From assembly GCF_020387415.1 (NCBI RefSeq), contig NZ_JAGWCB010000012.1:558001-622000 (forward strand): a DNA stretch of 64,000 nucleotides, given 5' to 3'. A program made the position numbers and the translations under genes. The notes beneath the pieces were generated by a model. It was not told where the DNA came from and ran no database searches. It saw nothing but the letters and a program-made list of their open reading frames with translations. Of the stretch, positions 20,093 through 28,401 are shown piece by piece (within the stretch, counting starts at the first letter, position 1; each line of letters begins with the position of its first letter). Origin of the DNA: Ideonella benzenivorans. Its GTDB lineage: Bacteria > Pseudomonadota > Gammaproteobacteria > Burkholderiales > Burkholderiaceae_C.

Positions 20093-21019
20093 GTGAGCGA
20101 GCCCGTCCCCGCCAGCCCGGCCCCCGGGGCCCCCGGCCCAGGCGGCGAAGGCTTGCCGAGCGCCGCCGACACCACCGCGGCGCCCACCGAGCTGCCCCCG
20201 CCCGTGGCGCCCGAGGTGGACACCCCGGCCACCGTGGATGGCGTGGCGGTGGCGCGCCTGTATGGCGAGCCGCTGTTCTCGCTGCCCAACGACCTCTACA
20301 TCCCGCCGGATGCGCTGGAGGTCTTCCTGGAAGCCTTCCAGGGGCCGCTGGATCTGCTGCTCTACCTGATTCGCAAGCAGAACTTCAACATCCTCGACAT
20401 CCCGATGGCGGATGTCACGCGGCAGTACCTGACCTACGTCGACCAGATCCGCGAACACAACCTCGAACTGGCCGCCGATTACCTGCTGATGGCGGCCATG
20501 CTCATCGAGATCAAGTCGCGCATGCTGCTGCCGCCCAAGCCCAGCGAGAACGGCGAGGAGCCCGAGGACCCGCGGGCCGAGCTGGTGCGCCGGCTGCTGG
20601 AATATGAACAGATGAAGCTGGCGGCGGCCCGGTTGGACGGGCTGCCGGTGATGGGACGGGACTTCCTGCGGGCGCAGATCCACGTCGAGCAGTCGCTGCA
20701 GCCCCGCTTCCCGGAGGTGTCGTTGGTGGACATCCAGGAGGCCTGGCGCGACATCCTGCGCCGCGCCAAGCTGAACCAGCACCACCGCATCACGCGCGAA
20801 CAGCTCTCGGTGCGCGAGTTCATGAGCGTGGTGCTGCGCCGCCTGCAGAACGAACGCTACGTCGAGTTCGAGGAACTGTTCGATGTGAGCCAGGGGCCCC
20901 CGGTGATGGTGGTGACCTTCATCGCGATGCTGGAGCTGGCCCGCGAGCGCCTGCTGGAGATCACCCAGGCCGAGGCCTTCGCGCCGATCTACGTGCGCCT
21001 GGCCTACCAGCCCACCTGA
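20093..21019 (+). CDS. scpA: Segregation and condensation protein A
   Basis: This is the kleisin subunit of the bacterial SMC-ScpAB condensin, bridging SMC heads to organise and segregate the chromosome. The kleisin signature is strong: AFQGPLDLLLYLIRKQNFNILDIPMADVT near residue 83, then LAADYLLMAAMLIEIKSRMLLP, a variable charged middle, and a C-terminal winged helix (REFMSVVLRRLQ, then TFIAMLELARE). The first 60 residues are a Pro/Ala-rich extension. The GTG at 20093 is the first plausible start. No scpB or smc gene is in the window. Confidence 0.93.
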   Translation: MSEPVPASPAPGAPGPGGEGLPSAADTTAAPTELPPPVAPEVDTPATVDGVAVARLYGEPLFSLPNDLYIPPDALEVFLEAFQGPLDLLLYLIRKQNFNILDIPMADVTRQYLTYVDQIREHNLELAADYLLMAAMLIEIKSRMLLPPKPSENGEEPEDPRAELVRRLLEYEQMKLAAARLDGLPVMGRDFLRAQIHVEQSLQPRFPEVSLVDIQEAWRDILRRAKLNQHHRITREQLSVREFMSVVLRRLQNERYVEFEELFDVSQGPPVMVVTFIAMLELARERLLEITQAEAFAPIYVRLAYQPT

Positions 21020-21028
21020 GCCCCGCGC

Positions 21029-21736
21029 TCAGCGCGAACCGCCCACCCCGACCGTCATCGGCCCCATCCGCCGGCCCACGGCGAGTTGGTTGACCGCCAG
21101 CACCGCCTGGGTGCGCGAATTGACCCCCAGGGCCCGCAGCACGGCCTGCACATGGTCCTTCACCGTCTCGACCGACAGGCCCAGGCGGCGGGCGATCTCC
21201 TTGTTGGGCTTGCCCTGCAGCAGCAGGCCCAGCACATCGGCCTGGCGCGGCGTCAGCCCCAGGGCCTCGAAGGAAGGCAAGGTCTGGTAGGTCTCCGGGC
21301 CGGCCGAGGCCGACGCCGGGACCGCGGCCGTGGATTCGGACGGGCCCATCGGGGGCACGAAGATGCCCCCTTCCAGCACCAGCCGCAGCGCATCGGCCAA
21401 GGCCGTGGTGCTCAGCCGCTTGGGCAGGTAGCCACTCGCGCCCAGGTCGATGGCATGGATCACATCCGCCGGATGGTTGGTCGCGGAGACCACCACCACC
21501 GGCAACTCCGGATGCTGCATCCGCAGATCGGCCAGCAGCTCATAGCCGCTGGCCGGATCACCCAGTTGCAGGTCCAGCAGCAGCAACCCGAAGCGGCTCG
21601 GCTGGGCCGCCACCGCCTCACGCACCGCGGCCGGGGTGCTCACCGACGTGACCGACACGCCAGGCTGGATCTCCTCCAACATGGCCTGAAAGGCCCAGAG
21701 GATCAGGGGATGATTGTCGGCCAGCAGAACGTCCAT
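21029..21736 (-). CDS. NarL/LuxR-type response regulator
   Basis: This two-component response regulator has an N-terminal receiver domain with acidic residues near position 7, the likely phospho-acceptor Asp55 in LLLLDLQLGD, and Lys106 in GYLPK. A Pro/Ala/Ser-rich linker follows. The C-terminal LuxR helix-turn-helix holds LGLTPRQADVLGLLLQGKPNKEIARRL, then SVETVKDHVQAVLRALGV. No sensor kinase gene is next to it, so it is an orphan here. The start at 21734-21736 gives the normal MDVLLADNHPL opening. Targets unknown. Confidence 0.92.
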   Translation of the reverse strand: MDVLLADNHPLILWAFQAMLEEIQPGVSVTSVSTPAAVREAVAAQPSRFGLLLLDLQLGDPASGYELLADLRMQHPELPVVVVSATNHPADVIHAIDLGASGYLPKRLSTTALADALRLVLEGGIFVPPMGPSESTAAVPASASAGPETYQTLPSFEALGLTPRQADVLGLLLQGKPNKEIARRLGLSVETVKDHVQAVLRALGVNSRTQAVLAVNQLAVGRRMGPMTVGVGGSR

Positions 21737-21853
21737 GGCTCCCAGCGCCAGGGGCCTCGCCCACGGCGCACACCCCTGAAATTTGTTGTTGTGCCGACAG
21801 TGTAAGGAAACGCTGTGCCCGGTGCATCCGCATCTCGTGGAGAAAGACCGGTT

Positions 21854-22474
21854 TCAAGCAGTTCGGCACCACCGCAACAAGGGAGCCCATTGATCCAGGT
21901 CACGTTCGACCCGGCTGGGCGTGACGTCCCAGAGCGTCAGGCCCTGCGCCGCCAGGTGCACATAGTTCTGCGTGTCGCGCAGCGTGGCCAGCATCGGGGC
22001 CTGCAGCGTGGCGGAGAACTCCTGCAGCCGGTCCTGCGCGATGGTGTGTTCCTTCACGCGCATGCCCACCAGACCCACACGCGGACGGTGCGCCAACGTC
22101 AGCTCGGCCAGTTCCTGCAGAAAACCGTGGATCGCCTGGATGTCGAACAGGCTGGGCTGCAGCGGGATCAGCACATGGTCCACATGGGCCATCATCGCGC
22201 GCAGCTTCTTGCCGTGCAGGCCGGCCGGCGTGTCCACCACGGCCCAGTCGACCTGGGGCGGCGCGGCCAGGTCGCCCGCGTCGTCCAGCCGCCAGCCCTG
22301 GATCGGTGTCACCGATGCCGGCCGCAACGCCAACCACTGGCGCGCCGACTGCTGTCGGTCCAGGTCCCCCAGCGCCACGGCCTGGCCTGGCTGGGCCAGC
22401 GCACCGGCCAGGTTCGTCGCCAGCGTGCTCTTGCCCACCCCGCCCTTGGGATTCGCGACGGCAATGACTCGCAT
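21854..22474 (-). CDS. Orphan ParA/MinD-family ATPase
   Basis: This small P-loop ATPase (206 aa) has the deviant Walker A KGGVGKST near residue 10, followed by LATNLAGALAQ. A Walker A' DLDRQQSA near 39 and a Walker B-like VVDTPAG near 82 follow, as in ParA-like proteins of about 200 aa without an N-terminal DNA-binding domain. No parB or centromere-like repeat is adjacent. Short ParAs of this type often position proteins or protein clusters rather than plasmids. The cargo is unknown. The ATG at 22472-22474 gives the canonical start MRVIAVANPKGG. Confidence 0.88.
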   Translation of the reverse strand: MRVIAVANPKGGVGKSTLATNLAGALAQPGQAVALGDLDRQQSARQWLALRPASVTPIQGWRLDDAGDLAAPPQVDWAVVDTPAGLHGKKLRAMMAHVDHVLIPLQPSLFDIQAIHGFLQELAELTLAHRPRVGLVGMRVKEHTIAQDRLQEFSATLQAPMLATLRDTQNYVHLAAQGLTLWDVTPSRVERDLDQWAPLLRWCRTA

Positions 22475-22517
22475 CCTTGCTCCTGCCTGCTGCAAACCAA
22501 GGTATGGTAGCGAGCGC

Positions 22518-23132
22518 ATGGCCGAAATTGTCATCCTCACCGCCCATCCCCGCCTCGAACATTCCCGCGTCAACCTGGCCCTGATGCAGGCCGCCCAGGC
22601 CCAGCCGGCCGAGCGTGTCCAGGTGCGTGACCTCTACGCGCTCTACCCCGACTACCTGATCGACACCGCGGCGGAGCGGGCAGCACTGGCCGAGGCCCGC
22701 CTGGTGGTCTGGCAGTTTCCCTTCCACTGGTACAGCATGCCGCCCCTGCTCAAGCTCTGGCTGGACGAGGTGTTCGGCTTCGGCTGGGCCTATGGCATGG
22801 GCGGCGCGGCCCTGGAAGGCAAGGACCTGTGGCTGGTGGTCAGCACCGGCGGCACCGAGGCCAGTTACCACCCGGCCGGCCACAACCAGCATTTCATCGA
22901 CGACTTCTGGGCCCCGATGGCGCAGACGGCCCAGGTGGCCGGCATGCGCTTCCTGCCGCCGCTGGTGCTGCATGGCGCTCACCGCGTCGGCGACGGTGTG
23001 GTGGCCCGGCATGCCGCGCTGTTCGCCGACCGGCTGTCCCGCTACCCTTTCTGGCCCGAGCTGGAAGACCTCCCCCCCCAACCCGGCTGCGAGATTCCGG
23101 CCGTCGACCGCCCCCACCGCGCCGCCCCATGA
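22518..23132 (+). CDS. KefF/KefG-like NAD(P)H quinone oxidoreductase
   Basis: This flavodoxin-fold reductase (204 aa) belongs to the group that serves as ancillary subunit of glutathione-gated potassium efflux channels. Landmarks are an N-terminal ILTAHPRLEHSRVN, VWQFPFHWYSMPPLLKLWLDEVF near residue 70-92, and STGGTEASYHPAGHNQH near 115. The ATGA overlap with the kefC-like gene (stop 23130-23132, ATG 23129) makes a kefFC-type operon very likely. It is divergent from the ParA gene with about 40 bp between the starts. Confidence 0.9.
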   Translation: MAEIVILTAHPRLEHSRVNLALMQAAQAQPAERVQVRDLYALYPDYLIDTAAERAALAEARLVVWQFPFHWYSMPPLLKLWLDEVFGFGWAYGMGGAALEGKDLWLVVSTGGTEASYHPAGHNQHFIDDFWAPMAQTAQVAGMRFLPPLVLHGAHRVGDGVVARHAALFADRLSRYPFWPELEDLPPQPGCEIPAVDRPHRAAP

Positions 23133-24997
23133 CGCCTGCCGACGCCCTGCCCCATGCCGCCGCCCCGCTCAGCCACGGCTGGCTGCTGCAAAGCCTGGTC
23201 TACCTGGGTGCCGCCGTGCTGGCCGTGCCGCTGGCCCGGCTGGCCGGGCTGGGCGCCATCATCGGCTACCTGGCCGCCGGCATCCTGATCGGCCCCTGGG
23301 GCCTGGCCCTGGTGACCGATGCGCAGGACATGCTGCACTTCGCCGAGTTCGGCGTGGTGCTGATGCTGTTCCTGGTCGGGCTGGAGCTGGAGCCACGCCG
23401 GCTCTGGGCCCTGCGCCGGCCCATCTTCGGCTGGGGCAGCGTGCAGTTGCTGGCCTCGGCGGCGCTGATGACCGGCGTGGCCATGCTGGCCGGCGTGGAC
23501 TGGCACCTGGGCCTGGTCGTCGCACTGGGTCTGGCGCTCTCCTCCACCGCCATCGGCCTGGGGGTGCTGGCCGAGCGCAACCTGACCGGCACCACCTCCG
23601 GCCACAGCGTGCTGAGCGTGGCCCTGCTGCAGGACATCGCGGCCATTCCCATCCTGGCCATCGTGCCGCTGATGGCGGGCCAGCACCACGCAGGCCAGGG
23701 CTGGGTCGGCGCCCTGAAGGCGGTGGCCGTGATCGGCGGCATCGTGCTGGGCGGCCGCCTGCTGCTGCGCCCGGCCCTGCGCTGGATCGCCCGCAGCAAG
23801 ACGCCGGAGATCTTCACCGCCGCCGCGCTGCTGCTGGTGGTGGCCACCGCCGCGCTGATGGAGGCCGTGGGCCTGTCGATGGCCCTGGGCGCCTTCCTGG
23901 CCGGCGTGCTGCTGGCCGAGAGCGAATACCGCCGCGAGCTGGAGACCGATCTGGAGCCCTTCAAGGGCCTGCTGCTGGGCCTGTTCTTCATCGCGGTGGG
24001 CATGAGCATCGACTTCTCGGTGGTGCTGCACCGGCCCTTCATCGTGCTGGCCCTGGTGGTGGCGGTGCTGGGCCTGAAGGCCCTGGTGCTGTGGGTGATG
24101 GCGCGGGTCATGCCCATTCCGTTGGGCGAGCGGCCGGTCTTCATCGTGCTGCTGGCCCAGGGCGGGGAGTTCGGTTTTGTCGTCTTCCAGGCGGCCCAGC
24201 AGCGCGGGGTGATCGACGCACGCACAGCCTCGCTGCTGATCGCGGTGGTGGCCATGACCATGCTGCTCACGCCGGTGCTGCTGCTGCTGGCCGACCGGGT
24301 GGCCGCCCGCCGCAGCGCTGATCGCCGCGCCCAGGCGCCGATGAGCGAGCTCAGCGAGGAACAGGACGCCCCGGTCATCATCGTCGGCTTCGGCCGCTAC
24401 GGGCAGATCGTCGGCCGGCTGCTCCATGCCGGCGGCCTGCGGGCCACGGTGCTGGAACACGATGCCGATCAGGTTGAGAGCCTGCGCAAGTTCGGCTGGC
24501 GGGTGTTCTACGGCGATGCCCAGCGCCTGGACCTGTTGCGCATGGCCGGGGCCGCCCAGGCCCGGGTCCTGGTGGTGGCGGTGGACGACATGGCGCAGAG
24601 CCTGGCCATCGTGGACCTGGCCCAGCAGCATTTCCCGCACCTGACGCTGGTGGCCCGGGCCCGCAATGCCCAGCACTGGTACGAACTGAACCGGCGCGGC
24701 GTGCCGCACATCGAGCGCGAGACGCTGGACTCGGCCCTGATGAGCGGGCGCAGTGTGCTGGAGACGCTGGGCTTGCGGCCCTACCAGGCCCGCACACTGG
24801 CCCAGCGTTTTCGGCGCCACAACCTCGCCCAGCTGCACGAGATGGCGCCGCACTACGGCGACGAAGCCCGCCTGATGGCCATGGCCAAGACCGGTCGCCA
24901 GCAACTGGAAGCGCTGTTCGCCCAAGAACGGGAAGCCCAGGTGCAAGCCCGCCAGCGCGCCGGGACCGAACCCGAGGGCACCGGATTCGCCCCCTAG
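23129..24997 (+). CDS. kefC: KefB/KefC-type potassium:proton antiporter
   Basis: This monovalent cation:proton antiporter-2 has an N-terminal membrane domain of about 12 segments (residues 20-395) with GAIIGYLAAGILIGPWGL, FLVGLELEPRRLW and SMALGAFLAGVLLAESEYR. A cytoplasmic RCK_N domain from about 410 shows the nucleotide-binding motif VIIVGFGRYGQIVGRLL. The C-terminal tail is charged. The 622-aa length matches E. coli KefC (620). Family members are held shut by glutathione and opened by glutathione adducts, giving protection from electrophiles. The upstream KefF-like gene overlaps the start. Regulation is inferred from the family. Confidence 0.91.
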   Translation: MTPADALPHAAAPLSHGWLLQSLVYLGAAVLAVPLARLAGLGAIIGYLAAGILIGPWGLALVTDAQDMLHFAEFGVVLMLFLVGLELEPRRLWALRRPIFGWGSVQLLASAALMTGVAMLAGVDWHLGLVVALGLALSSTAIGLGVLAERNLTGTTSGHSVLSVALLQDIAAIPILAIVPLMAGQHHAGQGWVGALKAVAVIGGIVLGGRLLLRPALRWIARSKTPEIFTAAALLLVVATAALMEAVGLSMALGAFLAGVLLAESEYRRELETDLEPFKGLLLGLFFIAVGMSIDFSVVLHRPFIVLALVVAVLGLKALVLWVMARVMPIPLGERPVFIVLLAQGGEFGFVVFQAAQQRGVIDARTASLLIAVVAMTMLLTPVLLLLADRVAARRSADRRAQAPMSELSEEQDAPVIIVGFGRYGQIVGRLLHAGGLRATVLEHDADQVESLRKFGWRVFYGDAQRLDLLRMAGAAQARVLVVAVDDMAQSLAIVDLAQQHFPHLTLVARARNAQHWYELNRRGVPHIERETLDSALMSGRSVLETLGLRPYQARTLAQRFRRHNLAQLHEMAPHYGDEARLMAMAKTGRQQLEALFAQEREAQVQARQRAGTEPEGTGFAP

Positions 24998-25107
24998 GCA
25001 CAGACGTTCAGACCGAATCTTTCTCGGCATCAGCCTCGCTACACTGGACGTTTGCCCTGCGGCCCGATGAAGCGGCCGCCACACCCCTGTTGTAGGAGTT
25101 GTCTTTG

Positions 25108-27078
25108 ATGAAGCCCGTCACCCAGGTGCTGGTGGTCAGCGCCGACGAAACCTGGCGCGACGCCGTGGTCGGAGGGCTCAACGCCGCCGCCGAGCGGCTG
25201 GACAACCCCTATGGCCTGAGGGCCCTGAGCTGTTCCTGCGACGAGCAGGCCCTGCAGGCGGTGCTGTCCACCGAGGCCAAGGGTGCCGACCTGCAGGTGG
25301 TGTTGATCGACCACGGCGAGCGCAACGCCGACACCCGCCAGCGCGAACGCGCGGTGCGCACCGCCCAGCAGATCATCGAGGCCCGCCCCGAGCTCTCGCT
25401 CTACATGCTGCTGGAGGACGACAGCGACAAGCTGCTGGTCGAGCAGTTGGCCAGCGACGCGGTGGACGGATATTTCTTCCGCAGCGAGCTGGACTTCCAC
25501 GGCTGGTTCCGCATCCTGGCCGCCGAGGTGGCCGAGAAGGCCGACACGCCCTTCTACGACGCGCTGCGCGACTACGTGGCCCAGGCCAAGGACAGCTGGC
25601 ACACCCCCGGCCACGGCGGCGGCGACTCCTTCAAGGGCAGCCCCTGGGTGGGCGACTTCTACGACTTCGTCGGCGAGGAGATGCTGCGCGCCGACCTCTC
25701 GGTCAGCGTGCCGGAACTCGATTCGCTGCTGCACCCCACCGGCGTGATCGCCCAGAGCCAGCGCCTGGCGGCCAAGGCTTTCGGCGCACGCAAGACCTAC
25801 TTCGCCACCAACGGCACCAGCACCTCCAACAAGGTGATCTTCCAGAGCCTGCTGGCCCCGGGCGACACCCTGCTGCTGGACCGCAACTGCCACAAGAGCG
25901 TGCACCACGGGGTGATCCTCTCGGGCGCGCGGCCGGTCTACCTGGACAGCTCGGTGAACCGCCACTTCGGCCTGTTCGGCCCCGTGCCGCAGGCCACCAT
26001 CCGCGCGGCCATCGAGGCCCATCCCGAGGCCAAGGTGCTGATCCTCACCAGCTGCACCTACGACGGCCTGCGCTACGACCTGAAGCCCATCATCGCGCTG
26101 GCCCATGCCGCAGGCATCAAGGTCATCGTCGACGAGGCCTGGTACGGCCACGCCCGCTTCCACCCCGAGCTGCGGCCCACCGCGCTGGAGTGCGGCGCCG
26201 ACTACGCCACCCAGAGCACGCACAAGGTGCTGTCGGCCTTCTCGCAGGCCAGCATGATCCACGTGAACGACCCGGGCTTCGACGAGCATCTGTTCCGCGA
26301 GAACTTCAACATGCACGCATCGACCAGCCCGCAGTACACGCTGATCGCCAGCCTGGACGTGGCGCGCAAGCAGGCGGTGATGGAAGGCTACCGGCTGCTG
26401 GACCGCTCGCTGCGCTACGCCCGTGAGCTGCGCGAAAAGATCAACGCCACCGGCGCCTTCCGCGTGCTGGAGCTCGACGACCTGCTGCCCGACGAGGTGA
26501 AGGACGACGGCATCCGGCTGGACCCGACCAAGCTGACCATCGACATCTCGGCCAGCGGCTGGAGCGCCGACGAACTGCGCGACGAGCTGATCAACCGCTA
26601 CAACATCCAGGTCGAGAAGAACACCCACAACACGCTGACGCTGCTGCTGACCATCGGCACCACGCGCAGCAAGGTCTCGCGCCTGTTCGACGCCATGCTG
26701 CGCCTGGCCAAGGACCGCCGCCCGCCGCTGACCTACGGCCGCATGCCCGAGGCGCCGCGCTTCACCCGCCTGGCCTGCCTGCCACGCGACGCCTTCTACG
26801 AGGCCGGCGAAAAGCTGCCGGTGCTCGACGACAGCGGCCTGCCCAACCCGGCCCTCACCGGCCGCGTCTGCTGCGACCAGATCGTACCCTACCCACCAGG
26901 CATCCCGGTGCTGGTGCCAGGCCAGGTGATCGAGCCAGCCATCATCGCCTACCTCGCGCGCCTGCTGCAGACGCAGAAGAGCATCGAGCTGCACGGCCTG
27001 GCCCTGCACGACGGCGAATGGCACCTGCGGGTGCTGAAGCCCGAGGAACTGGCCGCGCTGCCAGCCCTCGGCCGCTGA
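25108..27078 (+). CDS. Orn/Lys/Arg decarboxylase (PLP-dependent, group III)
   Basis: This fold-I PLP enzyme removes the carboxyl group of a basic amino acid, feeding polyamine synthesis or acid resistance. The N-terminal 130 residues form the receiver-like wing domain. The PLP domain contains SWHTPGHGGGDSF, TNGTSTSNKVIFQ, DRNCHKSVHHG, the conserved Asp in VDEAWYGHARF, and the Schiff-base Lys in STHKVLSAFSQAS. The 656-aa size is shorter than LdcC/AdiA (about 715-755). Arg, Lys and Orn specificity cannot be separated by eye. A TAGGAG site lies 9 bases before the ATG at 25108. Arginase is encoded elsewhere in the window (46903). Confidence 0.9.
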   Translation: MKPVTQVLVVSADETWRDAVVGGLNAAAERLDNPYGLRALSCSCDEQALQAVLSTEAKGADLQVVLIDHGERNADTRQRERAVRTAQQIIEARPELSLYMLLEDDSDKLLVEQLASDAVDGYFFRSELDFHGWFRILAAEVAEKADTPFYDALRDYVAQAKDSWHTPGHGGGDSFKGSPWVGDFYDFVGEEMLRADLSVSVPELDSLLHPTGVIAQSQRLAAKAFGARKTYFATNGTSTSNKVIFQSLLAPGDTLLLDRNCHKSVHHGVILSGARPVYLDSSVNRHFGLFGPVPQATIRAAIEAHPEAKVLILTSCTYDGLRYDLKPIIALAHAAGIKVIVDEAWYGHARFHPELRPTALECGADYATQSTHKVLSAFSQASMIHVNDPGFDEHLFRENFNMHASTSPQYTLIASLDVARKQAVMEGYRLLDRSLRYARELREKINATGAFRVLELDDLLPDEVKDDGIRLDPTKLTIDISASGWSADELRDELINRYNIQVEKNTHNTLTLLLTIGTTRSKVSRLFDAMLRLAKDRRPPLTYGRMPEAPRFTRLACLPRDAFYEAGEKLPVLDDSGLPNPALTGRVCCDQIVPYPPGIPVLVPGQVIEPAIIAYLARLLQTQKSIELHGLALHDGEWHLRVLKPEELAALPALGR

Positions 27079-27098
27079 ATTCCACCGCTGAAAACGCA

Positions 27099-27128
27099 CA
27101 CGGCCGGCAGACCCACCTGCCGGCCGTG
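27099..27128 (-). terminator. Hairpin terminator downstream of secreted-protein copy 1
   Basis: A 12-bp perfect stem CACGGCCGGCAG/CTGCCGGCCGTG with a 6-base loop. On the minus strand it is followed by TGTGCGTTTT. It lies between the convergent decarboxylase and small-protein genes and could serve both strands. A near copy occurs at 27765-27793. Confidence 0.7.
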
Positions 27129-27153
27129 CTCAAGGTTGGGAGAGTGCAGGCGC

Positions 27154-27534
27154 TCAGCGCTTGCCGGACATCGGCAGCTGGGCCAGACCTGCGGCCAGCG
27201 GCGCCCCCACGGTGTAGGTGCCTGACTGCAGCATCGAACCATCGGGCTGGTAGATGGCCCAGGTCTGGTTCTCGGTGTTCAGCACGTAGATGGTGTTGGG
27301 CAGGTGGGCCAGGCTCAGGGTGAACGCCTTGCCTTGCTTCTTGACGCTGCCCCGGGTGCCGACGGCCGGGCCGGTCACGCAGCCGGTTTCGGTGCCGTAG
27401 GCCACGCCGTTGCTGATGGTGACGCTGATGCCATCACAGTAGCCATCGAAGGTGGCCGCGAAGGTGCCGGCCTGGGCCGATGCGGTGCCGATCAGGGCCA
27501 GGGCCGAAGCGAAAAGGGTGTGCGAGAGTCTCAT
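27154..27534 (-). CDS. Small secreted protein, copy 1 (unknown function)
   Basis: The 126-aa product has a typical Sec signal peptide (MRLSHTLFASALALIGTASAQA, cleavage probably after the last Ala). The mature part is beta-rich, with two cysteines (FDGYCDG and ETGCVTG) that could form a disulfide, and a conserved C-terminus (GLAQLPMSGKR). I do not recognise a family. The next gene upstream on the same strand is a paralogue of about three-quarters identity. A periplasmic or extracellular location is expected from the signal peptide. Confidence 0.82.
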   Translation of the reverse strand: MRLSHTLFASALALIGTASAQAGTFAATFDGYCDGISVTISNGVAYGTETGCVTGPAVGTRGSVKKQGKAFTLSLAHLPNTIYVLNTENQTWAIYQPDGSMLQSGTYTVGAPLAAGLAQLPMSGKR

Positions 27535-27764
27535 GGCGGTTTCCTCAGTGTTCTGGGTACATGGGGCCCCGGCCAGCGGGCCGGAACCCTGACGCCGCCC
27601 ACGCCGTGAACCGGTGTTTGAGCGGTGCCTTGATAGTGCGGAGCTTGATGCCCACTGCCAATCCGCAAACCTGCGGGAGCCGCCCCCTGGACAAGGGACA
27701 GCCCCCCTTCGCCTTGGGGGTGTCGCGCACGACACCTGCTGCCGTCGCCCGGCCGAAAACGACG

Positions 27765-27793
27765 ACGGCCGGCAGGACAAACCTGCCGGCCGT
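27765..27793 (-). terminator. Hairpin terminator downstream of secreted-protein copy 2
   Basis: A 12-bp perfect stem ACGGCCGGCAGG/CCTGCCGGCCGT with a 5-base loop, followed on the minus strand by CGTCGTTTTC. It is the duplicate of the hairpin at 27099-27128 and separates the two paralogues, so each copy is probably its own transcription unit. Confidence 0.65.
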
Positions 27794-27819
27794 GCTCAGG
27801 CCAGGGCCGGCGCGGGAAC

Positions 27820-28203
27820 TCAGCGCTTGCCGGACACCGGCAGTTGGGCCAGACCGGCAACCGGCGTTTCACCCACGGTGTAGGTGCCCGTCTGCACCAC
27901 CGAGCCATCAGCCGCGTAGATGGTCCAGGTCGGGGTCTCGATGTCCACCACGTAGATGGTCTTGGGGGCGTGGCGCAGGCTCAGCGTGTAGGCCTTGCCC
28001 TGCTTCTTGACACTGCCCTTGGTGCCCACGGCCACGCCGCTCACGCAGCCGGTCTCGGTGCCATAGGCCACGCCGTTGACGATGGTGAGGCTGACGCCGT
28101 CACAGTAGCCATCGAAGGTGGCCGTGAACGTGCTGCTGGCCTGGGCCGACGCGGTGCCGATCAGGGCGAGGGTCGACGCGAAAAGGATGTGCTGGAGTTT
28201 CAT
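27820..28203 (-). CDS. Small secreted protein, copy 2 (paralogue of copy 1)
   Basis: The 127-aa product has a Sec signal peptide (MKLQHILFASTLALIGTASAQA). It shares with copy 1 the motifs TFDGYCDG, NGVAYGTETGCV, GSVKKQGKA and the ending GLAQLPVSGKR. Differences are scattered and mostly conservative, and the reading frames are clean in both copies, so selection has probably kept both. Function unknown. Its own hairpin lies downstream and its leader resembles that of copy 1. Confidence 0.82.
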   Translation of the reverse strand: MKLQHILFASTLALIGTASAQASSTFTATFDGYCDGVSLTIVNGVAYGTETGCVSGVAVGTKGSVKKQGKAYTLSLRHAPKTIYVVDIETPTWTIYAADGSVVQTGTYTVGETPVAGLAQLPVSGKR

Positions 28204-28401
28204 GGCGATGTCCTCAAGGTTCTCGGTACGTGGGGCCCCGGCAGGATGACCGGAACCATGGAGCCGCCGACGCCGTACACCGACTTCGAGCGGTGCCGTG
28301 ATGGTGAGGAGCTTCGCCCTCGCTGCCATCCCCAAACCCAACGAGATCCCCCCTAGGACGGACGAACAGACCCCCCTTCTTCTTGGGGGATCAGCGTCGG
28401 C

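Larger units (their letters stand above)
27099..28391. repeat. Tandem duplication, two units of about 0.65 kb
   Basis: Two direct-repeat units, roughly 27099-27760 and 27765-28391, each contain the same order on the minus strand: a leader with similar segments (GGGGCCCCGGC, GAGCGGTGCC), a small secreted-protein gene, and a GC hairpin. Coding parts are about three-quarters identical at protein level and the non-coding flanks are also alignable. The copies therefore arose by duplication of a complete expression unit and have since diverged. Confidence 0.85.

Noticed and set aside
23042-25084. Open frame of 680 codons on the minus strand
   Set aside because: It is the antisense of the kefF/kefC-like genes, with the same low-complexity His/Gln/Gly composition and no motif.
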